Positions 1-12,053 of a DNA stretch of 64,000 nucleotides are shown in pieces. Location of the stretch: positions 21,184,061-21,248,060 of the forward strand of contig CM026398.1 of NCBI GenBank assembly GCA_014843695.1, given 5' to 3'. The stretch is from Archivesica marissinica (Eukaryota > Mollusca > Bivalvia > Venerida > Vesicomyidae). Position 1 is the first letter of the stretch. Each line of letters begins with the position of its first letter. Position numbers and translations under genes: made by a program. The notes beneath the pieces are model-generated. The model made no database searches, was not told the DNA's origin, and saw nothing but the letters and a program-made list of their open reading frames with translations.

Positions 1-360
1 TACACGGATTACAAGTAAATAAACATAAATTTACATATGAACGAACTTATATAACTACTAAGACATTTACTGAGAATGATCCTTATAACAGTGTAATGAT
101 GCAATATTTCTGCTTATAATTTTCTAATAATTAAAACAAATGTAAAACATAAACTATGTATTGACATAACTATCAGGCTTGATATTTATAAGATGGTTGA
201 CAGCTGTCTAAACATCCAATCAGTCTGAGTGTCCCCAATCAGTATAATGGTATATTGTTAAATGCACAAGGTGATTAAGCACTTCAAATATGGTGCATCA
301 CATAGCCTGGAGCATTCAGATTAGTAAAAAATGGTCACCAATTAAAATTCCATTGCCATA
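1..360. other. AT-rich sequence without recognised feature
   Basis: No exon-like, SINE-like or repeated structure was recognised here. The sequence is AT-rich and stop codons are frequent on both strands. It would be intron or flank of the - strand gene that lies to its right. Confidence 0.5.
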
Positions 361-640
361 CAGACGGATCTGTAGTACAGTGGTAACACGCTGGACTGGT
401 AATCCATGGATCGCAGGTTCCATCCCCCCGTCTGACCCTAATAAAATTAACAGTCTTTCAGATGGGATGTTAAACCGAGGTCTCATGTCGGTGCTTTACA
501 CCGTGCACGTAAAAGAACCAGAGGAGACTCTGGAATGGGTCTCTGTCTGTATCATTGCACTATCCTACAAAAATCTAAAATGACTAATCTCTTCAGGAGG
601 CGTCGCTCATATGGGCAACTGGTAGCGACGGTAAATAAAC
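361..640 (+). mobile_element. tRNA-derived SINE, family A (tRNA-Thr-like head)
   Basis: The left end has a tRNA-like head: A-box-like TAGTACAGTGGTAACACG, an anticodon-loop-like CTGGTAA (reads GGT, threonine-like) and a B-box-like GCAGGTTCCATCC. A body follows with GAGACTCTGGAATGGGTC and a 3' tail GGTAGCGACGGTAAATAAAC. The same body and tail recur in reverse at about 14,013-14,150 and 27,078-27,360, which shows it is dispersed. It is non-coding; the short open frame across it is not a gene. Confidence 0.75.
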
Positions 641-1084
641 TTTAAACATACACACACATACACACAACTTCCATTGCCAATAACAGTGAAAAAAATATTT
701 CTATGTTTGCTTAACAAGCATGCATATCGTTTATCATTGTGCCGATTTATCTTTAAATGTAATTAGCTACAATTTTTATCTGTAGTCTATAAATAATATT
801 TGTTAAATGTTTATATACAATTCATTTCCATATCTATATCTAATAAAAGGTTAACCATTATTTTCTAATTTTAAAACGGCAGTTTTCCCGTTATTACAAT
901 GTAGTTTTCATGGTAGCTTGTTGGAGGATATTAATTCGAGACACTTGTGAAATAACGATATCTGATTGGATTATTAGTTTGATTGACAGGCAGTATTTGA
1001 ATAGAAGGAGTGCTTTATAATGTGTATCTTACTGGACAATATTTTGTCTGAAAATAGTAACAAAAATTATATTTTTTTAGGGAG
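641..1084. other. AT-rich sequence without recognised feature
   Basis: Starts with a short CA-rich stretch (ACACACACATACACACA) after the SINE tail, then ordinary AT-rich sequence with many stops in all frames. I looked for the missing glycine-rich continuation of the - strand gene here and did not find it. Confidence 0.45.
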
Positions 1085-1178
1085 AAGTGGTGCCCCCAGG
1101 GACGAAGCCAGGGTCCCAAGGGCGACTACTTCACCCATGTTGCCCTCCAGAATAAGCACAGGGTAGGTCAAACTGTTC
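1085..1178 (-). pseudogene. Possible degraded exon of the - strand glycine-rich gene
   Basis: Directly downstream (in - strand sense) of the 1,228-1,399 exon, one frame reads AYSGGQHG, which matches the GASYGGDGG-like step expected next in a module. It is followed at once by TGA. A neighbouring frame then reads GTLASSLGAPLLP, which loosely resembles the next step (YGS..P..GSGG). The implied intron would be only about 49 bp. This could be a very short exon using the donor-like GTGAAG at the TGA, an exon broken by a frameshift or sequencing error, or chance. Confidence 0.2.
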
Positions 1179-1227
1179 TCTAGTTATTGAGCAGACAAGA
1201 GAAGGTTTAATAATAGGGAGTTCCTAC

Positions 1228-1399
1228 CTCCACCACCCATTGCAGCATGGCCACCGCCGGCCCCAGTAAGTAGAGAGTCACCAGTTTGGTTATCACGCCC
1301 AGTACCAATACAGATAAATTGAGCCAGTGGTTCCAAGTAGAAGTCGGTGGCCAGTATCTCCATGGAGTCCGATTTGAATCGAGAGTCATATTTGATGTC
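1228..1399 (-). CDS. Exon m3 of - strand glycine-rich repeat protein
   Basis: On the - strand, acceptor TATAG precedes 172 bases opening DIKYDSRFKSDSMEILATDF and ending with GAGGGHAAMGGGG, then donor GTAGGA. The exon opens at phase 0 and leaves one base over, so the next exon should supply two. It holds the switch from the beta-strand ladder to the glycine-rich half of a module, the same step seen in the + strand gene at the 25,276-25,504 and 27,696-27,885 exons. An alternative reading with an ATG in another frame lacks glycine periodicity and is rejected. No transcript evidence is available. Confidence 0.6.
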
Positions 1400-4300
1400 C
1401 TATAATGTATTGAAAACAATTATAATTCTATGTGTGAATAAGAAACGTCCGAATAAACATTCATACCTGTCAGGTCTCACAGGTTTGCCGTGAGTGTCCC
1501 TGTTTTGCCGTGAGTGTCAGTTTTGCCGTGAGTGTCACTGTTTTGCCGTGAGTGTCAGTTTTGCCATGAGTGTCACTGTTTTGCCGTGAGTGTCTGTTTT
1601 GCCGTGAGTGTCACTGTTTTGCCATGAGTGTCAGTTTTGCCATGAGTGTCACTGTTTTGCCATGAGTGTCAGTTTTGCCATGAGTGTCACTGTTTTGCCA
1701 TGAGTGTCAGTTTTGCCGTGAGTGTCACTGTTTTGCCATGAGTGTCACTGTTTTGCCGCGAGTGTCAGTTTTGCCATGAGTGTCACTGTTTTGCCGTGAG
1801 TGTCACTGTTTTGCCGCGAGTGTCGCTGTTTTGCCGCGAGTGTCACTGTTTGCCGCGAGTGTCACTGTTTTGCCGTGAGTGTCACTGTTTTGCCGTGAGT
1901 GTCACTGTTTTGCCTACTTGAGTCTCCCTCATTTCTTAATGAAATCGCGGTGATTTTCTAATTTCTCTTGCATGATAAAAATAAACAATAATAATTAATT
2001 TGATATATAAATAAATCATATTCTGTTCTGTTCGTAGCCTCATCCGGCCGAAATATCTCCTAACGAAATGTCTTTTCACCGTATTATTATATTTCATTTA
2101 ATTATTTGTGTCGGACCAAAAAGTATAAAAATTGACGACAATGTAATATATCAAAGCGCTAAGCCAGGATCAATGCAAACAAAATGGAATAGTCTGCTCA
2201 AGAAAAACTTGACGGTCACGTCAGCGCTCAAACTCACGACCCTATGATCCTGTGATTAGTTGGAACAATTCCACACCATACATCAAGTTTGAACATTGAA
2301 AAGGTTTGATAACCTCGGACCGTAAATTCATTAAAATCGAACAAATCAATACATACATGTATCGAATGAAAATTCTGGTAAATTAATTGTCACAGTTAAG
2401 AAAATTGACACACAACCATGTTTATGTTTAGTGGCATCCGTGGTCCAATGGTAGAGCGTCGGATTTGGAATCGAACGGTCCGGGTTCGATACTCAGTCAG
2501 GCCACGTATGTAGTGTCATTGAGCAAGGCACCTCACACACATTTCTTAGTACTGGTTAACCGCTATGGTCAGCTAAGCATGCCCAGGAAAACATGTCTAC
2601 GTCCCCGCAAGGGGTTTAACATTAATGGTACATACATACATACATCTCCTATCAAGACCTTAGTACTGTATTTTAACCTCTACGGATCGAGAGGGCACCT
2701 GTCAGGCAACAAATACCATCGTTTACCATTCCCATATTATGTGTATTAACACACAGCTTTCACTTTTATTATACACATGTATATCGTGGCCGAGTGGTTA
2801 CGGTCATTGACTTCAAATCACTTGCCGCTCGCTCACTGCTGTATGTTCGAATCCCACTGGGGGTGTCAAATTCTGTCTAGGTATGAAGCTATCCAAACTA
2901 TATTGATGAAGATAGGTGGTTCTACCTGGTTGCCTGCCTGTACCCGAAATACTGCTTGGGTGTTCCTCCAACAATAATGGTGGGAGAGGCAACACATAAC
3001 CCAAGCTGTCCGTACAACATCATCCCCCAAAACCAAAAACATACAAAACACACGAGTCAACCCGCCCGTCACTGGCATCTAAATTGGTACTTTATATGTT
3101 ATGTTATATTTCGGGTTTTATGCCTGCATCAGTACCATTTTTGGGCTATATAGCCGGCGGGCAGTTTACCTAACAACACCTTTCCTGGGCAGGCTCCAGC
3201 GGTTAACCAGTACTTGGGTGCACCAACCTCCGTAAGAAACTGCCAACTTTTTCATATAAATGAAACACGGTCTGAGCGGGGCTCGAACCCGTGACCATCA
3301 GTGATGATAGGTTACAGTGGTATGCAAGTCAGCGACCGTAACTACTCGACCACGGAGGCGGACCTAAATTGGTACTTTAAGTTAACAAGTAAAGGGTTAA
3401 ATGCTTTCATTCCTGCCGAGTGAACAAACATTAGCATCCTCTAAACCCACCAGTATTCCTACTACAAGAACTAGAGGCATCGGTGGTGGCAACTCCAGGA
3501 CAGCAAACGCTCCTAACTCCAAGGACGAGAACTCAAATTTTCCAGGTGTTCCTTTCACAAGATTTCCTTCTTCCTCGTAGCTTGTCATTGCTTCACTCTT
3601 GATGTTGATCACCCTGCCCGGAACTATGCGGATGTGACGCACGCCAACCATTTCTCCATTCCACTTGAGAGCGATTTCTCCGTATCCGAGGATGTAGACG
3701 AGCGGGGAGAGGTAGACGATCGATGCGTCATCAATCCATAAGTTTATCGGCAGTTTTGTTAATGACTGGTATTCTTCTAGGTAACCCGTCTGGTTGGCCT
3801 GTTCATTGAAACAGTATACATGTTTATTATATGCCAAAGAAATATAGAAGGATATCGATGAAATACAAATGTTTTATGTAATCGGTTTTGGAAACCAGTT
3901 GGAAGAAGTAAAATGCAGGATGGATACAATGCAGGATGGGATGGATACAATGCAGGATGGATACAATGCAGGATGGATACAATGCAGGATGGATACAATG
4001 CAGGATACAATGCAGGATGGATACAATGCAGAATACAATGCAGGATACAATGCAGGATGGATACAATGCAGGATGGATACAATGCAGGATGGATACAATG
4101 CCGGATACAATGCAGGATACAATGCAGGATGGATACAATGCAGGATACAATGCAGGATGGATACAATGCAGGATGGATACAATGCAGGATACAATGCAGG
4201 ATACAATGCAGGATACAATGCCGGATACAATGCAGGATGGATACAATGCAGGATACAATGCAGGATGGATACAATGCAGGATACAATGCAGGATGGATAC

Positions 4301-7277
4301 AATGCAGAATACAATGCAGGATACAATGCAGGATGGATACAATGCAGGATGGATACAATGCAGGATACAATGCAGGATGGATACAATGCCATACAATGCA
4401 GGATGGATAGATCATACAATGCAGGATGGATACAATGCAGGATGGATGCAGGATGGATACAATGCAGGATGGATACAATGCAGGATGGATACAATGCAGG
4501 ATACAATGCAGGATACAATGCCGGATACAATGCAGGATACAATGCAGGATGGATACAATGCAGGATACAATGCAGGATGGATACAATGCAGAATACAATG
4601 CAGGATACAATGCAGGATGGATACAATGCAGGATGGATACAATGCAGGATACAATGCAGTGGATACAATGCCATACAATGCAGGATGGATAGATCATACA
4701 ATGCAGGATGGATACAATGCAGGATGGATGCAGGATGGATACAATGCAGGATGGATACAATGCAGGATGGATACAATGCAGGATGGATACAATGCAGGAT
4801 GGATACAATGCAGGATGGATACAATGCAGGATGGATACAATGCAGTATGGGTGCAGGATGGATACAATGCAGGATGGATACAATGCAGGATGGATACAAT
4901 GCAAAATGGATACAATGCCAATGCAGGATGGATACAATGCAGGATGGATACAATGCCAATGCAGGATGGATACAATGCAGGATGGATACAATGTCAATGC
5001 AGGATGGATACAATGCAGGATGGATACAATGCAATATGATTTCCGTTTAGAAATACACGCAGCACAATATGATGTGATCAGTTAGACAAAACTGATGCAT
5101 CACGATAGATACCCATGACTGGACATATCCGTATATAAATCCATCCCGATGCATGACCATAGATCTACCTGTATATAAATCCACCATAGATCTACCTGTA
5201 TATAAATCCACCATAGATCTACCTGTATATAAATCCACCACAGTTCTACCTGTATATAAATCCACATAGATCTACCTGTATATAAATCCACCACAGTTCT
5301 ACCTGTATATAAATCCACCATAGATCTACCTGTATATAAATCCACCATATATCTACCTGTATATAAATCCACATAGATCTACCTGTATATAAATCCACCA
5401 CCTATCTACCTGTATATAAATCCACCATAGATCTACCTGTATATATATCCACCACCTATCTACCTGTATATAAATCCACCATAGATCTACCTGTATATAA
5501 ATCCACATAGATCTACCTGTATATAAATCCACATAGATCTACCTGTATATAAATCCACCATAGATCTACCTGTATATAAATCCACCACCTATCTACCTGT
5601 ATATAAATCCACCATAGATCTACCTGTATATAAATCCACATAGATCTACCTGTATATAAATCCACATAGATCTACCTGTATATAAATCCACTACAGTTCT
5701 ACCTGTATATAAATCCACCATAGATCTACCTGCATATAAATCCACCATAGATCTACCTGTATATAAATCCACCACAGTTCTACCTGTATATAAATCCACC
5801 ATAGATCTACCTGTATATAAATCCACCTTAGTTCTACCTGTATATAAATCCACCATAGATCTACCTGTATATAAATCCACCATAGTTCTACCTGTATATA
5901 AATCCACCATAGATATACCTGTATATAAATCCACCACAGTTATACCTGTATATAAATCCACCATAGATCTACTTGTATATAAATCCACCACAGTTCTACC
6001 TGTATATAAATCCACCATAGATCTACCTGTATATAAATCCACCATAGATCTACTTGTATATAAATCCACCACAGTTCTACCTGTATATAAATCCACCATA
6101 GATCTACCTGTATATAAATCCACCATAGTTCTACCTGTATATAAATCCACCATAGATATACCTGTATATAAATCCACCACAGTTATACCTGTATATAAAT
6201 CCACCATAGATCTACTTGTATATAAATCCACCACAGTTCTACCTGTATATAAATCCACCATAGATCTACCTGTATATAAATCCACCATAGATCTACTTGT
6301 ATATAAATCCACCACAGTTCTACCTGTATATAAATCCACCATAGATCTACCTGTATATAAATCCACCATAGATCTACTTGTATATAAATCCACCACAGTT
6401 CTACCTGTATATAAATCCACCATAGATCTACCTGTATATAAATCCATCATAGATCTACCCTGTATATAAATCCACCACAGTTCTACCTGTATATAAATCC
6501 ACCACAGTTCTACCTGTATATAAATCCACCACAGTTCTACCTGTATATAAATCCACCATAGATCTACTTGTACATAAATCCACACAGTTCTACCTGTATA
6601 TAAATCCACCATAGATCTACTTGTATATAAATCCACACAGTTCTACCTGTATATAAATCCACCACAGTTCTACCTGTATATAAATCCACCATAGATCTAC
6701 TTGTATATAAATCCACATAGATCTACCCTGTATATATCCACCACAGTTCTACCTGTATATAAATCCACCATAGATCTACTTGTATATAAATCCACATAGA
6801 TCTACCCTGTATATAAATCCACCACAGTTCTACCTGTATATAAATCCTTCTGTTGTATCACCATATATCTTGTTATCCGTTAAGGTACATAACCATATAC
6901 ATCTTGTTACCAATAATTGTACATACCCGTATATAATTCCCACTCGATGCATAACCATAAACATTGTTACCCGTGATTGGACATACCCATATATAAATCC
7001 TTCCCGATGTATCTCCATAGATGGTTTACCCGTGATTGGACATACCTGCAGATATATCCTGCCAGATGCATCACCATATATTTTGTTACATATCAATGTC
7101 CTGAAAATTCCATCTCCTGTCTTAAGTTGTAAGGACGCATTGCGTGTGATGTATATTTCGTCAAAATAGTATGTTTTCATTGTAGAGCTGTCATTATTTT
7201 TCTCATCCAGGACATATTGATGATCCCAGGATCTTTCCAGGTTATCTATGTGAAACTGTTCATACTCTAGATTAGAC
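1228..7277 (-). CDS. Partial gene (three exons, - strand): glycine-rich beta-solenoid-like protein
   Basis: Joins exons 7,277-7,046, 3,798-3,451 and 1,399-1,228 in - strand order. Phases agree: the first begins with one leftover base and ends at phase 0, the second is phase 0 to phase 0, the third starts at phase 0. The product is about 250 residues of a strand-ladder region leading into the glycine-rich half of a module, like those of the + strand gene from 13,574. It has no start, signal peptide or stop in the window. Function is unknown; by composition an extracellular or surface scaffold is possible (inference). Introns hold SINEs and three minisatellites. It may be a paralogue, or the displaced upstream part of the + strand gene if the contig is inverted. 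Confidence 0.55.
1471..1915. repeat. Minisatellite, 19-21 bp unit
   Basis: About 21 copies of TGCCGTGAGTGTCACTGTTT-like units, alternating 21-bp (GTCACTGTTTT) and 19-bp (GTCAGTTTT) forms, with CCGTG/CCATG/CCGCG variants. It sits in the intron between the - strand exons at 1,228-1,399 and 3,451-3,798. Non-coding. Confidence 0.9.
1916..2435. other. Intronic AT-rich sequence, nothing recognised
   Basis: Unique-looking AT-rich sequence between a minisatellite and a SINE cluster. No exon with splice signals and family-like glycine or strand pattern was found on either strand. Confidence 0.45.
2436..2650 (+). mobile_element. tRNA-derived SINE, family G (tRNA-Pro-like head)
   Basis: Head has A-box TGGTCCAATGGTAGAGCG, anticodon-loop-like TTTGGAA (TGG, proline-like) and B-box GGGTTCGATACTC. 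The body contains TGGTTAACCGCTATGGTCAG, and the tail ends in ACATACATACATACATC. The acceptor and T stems do not pair like a working tRNA, so it is tRNA-derived and not a tRNA gene. Confidence 0.65.
2780..3070 (+). mobile_element. tRNA-derived SINE, family F
   Basis: Head GTGGCCGAGTGGTTACGGTC (A box), then GACTTCAAATCACTTGCC and B-box GTTCGAATCCCACTGGGG. The body includes GGTGGTTCTACCTGGTTGCC. A reverse-oriented relative lies at about 35,905-36,200, sharing GACTTCAAATCACTTGCC and the B box. Open frames across it on both strands are not genes. Confidence 0.7.
3098..3364 (-). mobile_element. tRNA-derived SINE, family B (reverse)
   Basis: Reverse copy of the element at 58,063-58,325. The head at its right end reads, on the - strand, CCTCCGTGGTCGAGTAGTTA, then GGGTTCGAGCCCCGCTCAG (B box). 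The tail at the left includes AATATAACATAACATA. It lies in the intron next to the 3,451-3,798 exon. Confidence 0.8.
3451..3798 (-). CDS. Exon m2 of - strand glycine-rich repeat protein
   Basis: On the - strand, acceptor TGAACAG precedes an exon opening ANQTGYLEEYQSL, continuing through ILGYGEIALKWNGEMVG and GKFEFSSLELGAFAVLEL. It is a strand-ladder segment of alternating hydrophobic residues with few cysteines, matching in style the 21,448-21,625 and 25,276-25,504 exons. Both ends are phase 0. Three in-frame donors are possible (after 3,466, 3,463 or 3,451); I show the longest, ending at GTGGGT. The exact 3' end is therefore uncertain by up to five codons. Confidence 0.6.
3911..5035. repeat. 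Minisatellite of mixed 12- and 16-bp units
   Basis: Units ATACAATGCAGG (12 bp) and ATACAATGCAGGATGG (16 bp) are mixed irregularly. A higher-order copy is visible: the odd junction CCATACAATGCAGGATGG followed by ATAGATCAT occurs at 4,389 and again at 4,671, 282 bp apart. It sits in the intron between - strand exons at 3,451-3,798 and 7,046-7,277. The 360-390 codon open frames crossing it in several frames are repeat artefacts. Confidence 0.95.
5093..6878 (-). repeat. 27-bp minisatellite carrying donor-like ATACAG|GTAGAT sites
   Basis: About 60 copies of a 27-bp unit; its core on the + strand is CTACCTGTATATAAATCC, preceded by ATAGAT or ACAGTT. On the - strand each unit reads GGATTTATATACAGGTAGAT, close to the end of the neighbouring exon (GGATATATCTGCAG|GTATG). 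The flanking 60-bp units at 5,093-5,160 and 6,832-7,045 link the short unit to the exon end. Non-coding; the 338-codon frame is a repeat artefact. Confidence 0.9.
6879..7045 (-). repeat. Diverged ~60-bp units derived from the exon m1 3' end
   Basis: Three diverged units related to the 3' end and donor of exon 7,046-7,277. On the + strand the shared blocks are CGTGATTGGACATACC, ATATATAAATCC-like, GATGCATAACCATA-like and TTGTTAC. They lie just inside the intron and bridge the real exon end to the 27-bp array. Confidence 0.75.
7046..7277 (-). CDS. Exon m1 of - strand glycine-rich repeat protein
   Basis: On the - strand, acceptor ATTGTAG is followed by one leftover base and 77 codons opening SNLEYEQFHIDNLERSW and ending NKIYGDASGRIYLQ at CAG|GTATGT, a strong donor at phase 0. 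The segment YYFDEIYITRNASLQLKTG has the strand-ladder pattern seen in the + strand gene. An earlier donor (GTAACA at 7,089) would break the phase with the next exon and is less likely. The intron upstream runs into the 10-bp AT array. Function unknown. Confidence 0.65.
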
Positions 7278-10200
7278 CTACAATAATACACAATCATATA
7301 CAATAATGCACAATCATATACAATAATACACAATCATATACAATAATACACAATAATATACAATCATATACAATAATACACAATCATACACAATAATACA
7401 CAATCATATACAATAATACACAATAATATACAATCATATACAATAATACACAATCATATACAATAATACACAATCATATACAATAATACACAATCATATA
7501 CAATAATACACAATAATACACAATCATATACAATCATATATAATAATACACAATAATACACAATCATATACAATAATACACAATCATATACAATAATACA
7601 CAATCATATACAATAATACACACTCATATACAATAATACACAATCATATACAATCATATATAATAATACACAATCATATACAATAATACACAATCATATA
7701 CAATAATACACAAGTATATACAATAATACACAATCATATACAATAATACACAATTATATACAATAATACACAATCATATACAATAATACACAATTATATA
7801 CAATAATACACAATCATATACAATAATACACAATCATATACAATCATATATAATAATACACAATAATACACAATAATACACAATTATATACAATAATACA
7901 CAATCATATACAATAATACACACTTATATACAATAATACACAATCATATACAATAATACACAATTATATACAATAATACACAATTATATACAATAATACA
8001 CAATCATATACAATCATATATAATAATACACAATAATAAACAATTATATACAATAATACACAATCATATACAATAATACACAATCATATACAATCATATA
8101 TAATAATACACAATAATACACAATCATATACAATAATACACAATTATATACAATAATACACAATCATATACAATAATACACAATAATACACAATCATATA
8201 CAATAATACACAATAATATACAATCATATACAATAATACACAATCATATACAATAATACACAATACTACACAATAATACACAATCATATACAATAATACA
8301 CAATCATATACAATCATATATAATAATACACAATAATACACAATTATATACAATAATACACAATAATATACAATCATATACAATAATACACAATAATACA
8401 CAATCATATACAATAATACACAAGTATATACAATAATACACAATCATATACAATAATACACAATTATATACAATAATACACAATCATATACAATAATACA
8501 CAATTATATACAATAATACACAATCATATACAATAATACACAATCATATACAATAATACACAATTATATACAATAATACACAATCATATACAATCATATA
8601 TAATAATACACAATAATAAACAATTATATACAATAATACACAATCATATACAATAATACACAATCATATACAATAATACACAATAATATACAATCATATA
8701 CAATAATACACAAGTATATACAATAATACACAATCATATACAATAATACACAATCATATACAATAATACACAAGTATATACAATAATACACAATCATATA
8801 TAATAATACACAATTATATACAATAATACACAATCATATACAATAATACACAATTATATACAATAATACACAATCATATACAATAATACACAATCATATA
8901 CAATAATACACAAGTATATACAATAATACACAATCATATACAATAATACACAATCATATACAATAATACACAATCATATACAATAATACACAAGTATATA
9001 CAATAATACACAATCATATATAATAATACACAATTATATACAATAATACACAATCATATACAATAATACACAATTATATACAATAATACACAATCATATA
9101 CAATAATACACAATCATATACAATAATACACAAGTATATACAATAATACACAATCATATACAATAATACACAATTATATACAATAATACACAATCATATA
9201 CAATAATACACAATTATATACAATAATACACAATCATATACAATAATACACAATCATATACAATAATACACAATAATACACAATAATACACAATAATATA
9301 CAATAATACACAATCATATACAATAATACACAATCATATACAATCATATACAATAATATACAATCATATACAATAATACACAATTATATACAATAATACA
9401 CAATCAAATACAATAATACACAATCATATACAATAATACACAATAATACACAATTATATACAATAATACACAATCATATACAATAATACACAATCATATA
9501 CAATAATACACAATTATATACAATAATACACAATCATATACAATAATACACAATCATATACAATAATACACAATAATATACAATCATATACAATAATACA
9601 CAATCATATACAATAATACACAATAATATACAATCATATACAATAATATACAATAATACACAATCATATACAATAATACACAATAATATATAATAATACA
9701 CAATCATATACAATAATATATAATAATACACAATCTATACAATATATACAATAATACACAATCATATACATATATACAATAATATACAATCATATACAAT
9801 CATATAAAATAATATACAATAAACACAATAATATATAATAATACACAATCATATACAATAATATACAATCATATATAATAATACACAATCATATACAATA
9901 ATACACAATCATATACAATAATACACAATCATATATAATAATACACAATCATATACAATAATACACAATAATACACAATTATACACAATAATATATAATA
10001 ATACACAATCATATACAATATTACACAATAATATACAATAATACACAATAATACACAATTATATACAATAATATACAATCATATACAATACTATATAATA
10101 ATACACAATCATATACAATAATACACAATCATATACAATAATACACAATCATATACAATAATACACAATAATATACAATCATACACAATCATATACAATA

Positions 10201-12053
10201 ATACACAATAATACACAATTATATACAATAATACACAATCATATACAATAATACACAATTATATACAATAATACACAATCATATACAATAATACACAATC
10301 ATATACAATAATACACAATAATACACAATAATACACAATAATATACAATAATACACAATCATATACAATAATACACAATCATATACAATCATATACAATA
10401 ATATACAATCATATACAATAATACACAATTATATACAATAATACACAATCAAATACAATAATACACAATCATATACAATAATACACAATAATACACAATT
10501 ATATACAATAATACACAATCATATACAATAATACACAATCATATACAATAATACACAATTATATACAATAATACACAATCATATACAATAATACACAATC
10601 ATATACAATAATACACAATAATATACAATATATACAATAATACACAATCATATACAATAATACACAATAATATACAATCATATACAATAATATACAATAA
10701 TACACAATCATATACAATAATACACAATAATATATAATAATACACAATCATATACAATAATATATAATAATACACAATCATATACAATAATATACAATAA
10801 TACACAATCATATACAATCATATACAATAATATACAATCATATACAATCATATACAATAATATACAATAATACACAATAATATATAATAATACACAATCA
10901 TATACAATAATATACAATCATATATAATAATACACAATCATATACAATAATACACAATCATATACAATAATACACAATCATATATAATAATACACAATCA
11001 TATACAATCATATACAATAATACACAATAATACACAATTATACACAATAATATATAATAATACACAATCATATACAATAATACACAATAATACACAATTA
11101 TATACAATAATATACAATCATATACAATACTATATAATAATACACAATCATATACAATAATACACAATCATATACAATAATACACAATCATATACAATAA
11201 TACACAATAATATACAATCATACACAATCATATACAATAATACACAATCATATATAATAATACACAATCATATACAATAATACACAATCATATACAATAA
11301 TACACAATAATACACAATTATACACAATAATATATAATAATACACAATCATATACAATAATACACAATAATACACAATAATATACAATAATACACAATAA
11401 TACACAATTATATACAATAATATACAATCATATACAATACTATATAATAATACACAATCATATACAATAATACACAATCATATACAATAATACACAATCA
11501 TATACAATAATACACAATAATATACAATCATACACAATCATATACAATCATATACAATAATATATAATAATACACAATCATATACAATAATACACAATCA
11601 TATACAATAATACACAAGTATATACAATAATACACAATTATATACAATAATATATAATAATACACAATCATATACAATAATACACAATAATATACAATAA
11701 TATATAATAATACACAATCATATACAATAATACACAATTATATACAATAATACACACGTATATACAATAATACACAATAATATATAATAATACACAATCA
11801 TATACAATAATACACAATCATATACAATAATATATAATAATACACAATCATATACAATAATACACAATAATACACAATTATATACAATAATATATAATAA
11901 TACACAATCATATACAATAATACACAATTATATACAATAATATATAATAATACACAATCATATACAATAATACACAATTATATACAATAATACACAATAA
12001 TATATAATAATACACAATCATATACAATAATACACAATAATATACAATAATAC
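7278..12053. repeat. Large AT-rich array of 10-bp units
   Basis: About 4.8 kb made almost only of decamers CAATAATACA, CAATCATATA, CAATTATATA and CAATAATATA, usually alternating as a 20-bp dimer. From about 9,730 the alternation loosens. The array starts within a few bases of the acceptor of exon 7,046-7,277 and ends at the scaffold gap, so its true length is unknown. Short open frames on the - strand (VYDCVLLYMIVYYC-like) are artefacts. Confidence 0.97.

Noticed and set aside
290..583. 97-codon + strand open frame
   Set aside because: It coincides with a SINE that also occurs elsewhere in the window, so the frame is incidental.
1207..1419. 70-codon - strand frame starting at ATG over exon m3
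   Set aside because: The neighbouring frame, bounded by AG and GT, gives the glycine-rich family pattern, so the ATG frame is a shadow.
2445..2517. Possible functional tRNA-Pro gene
   Set aside because: A and B boxes are present, but the acceptor and T stems do not pair and a SINE body with a simple tail follows, so it is a tRNA-derived SINE.
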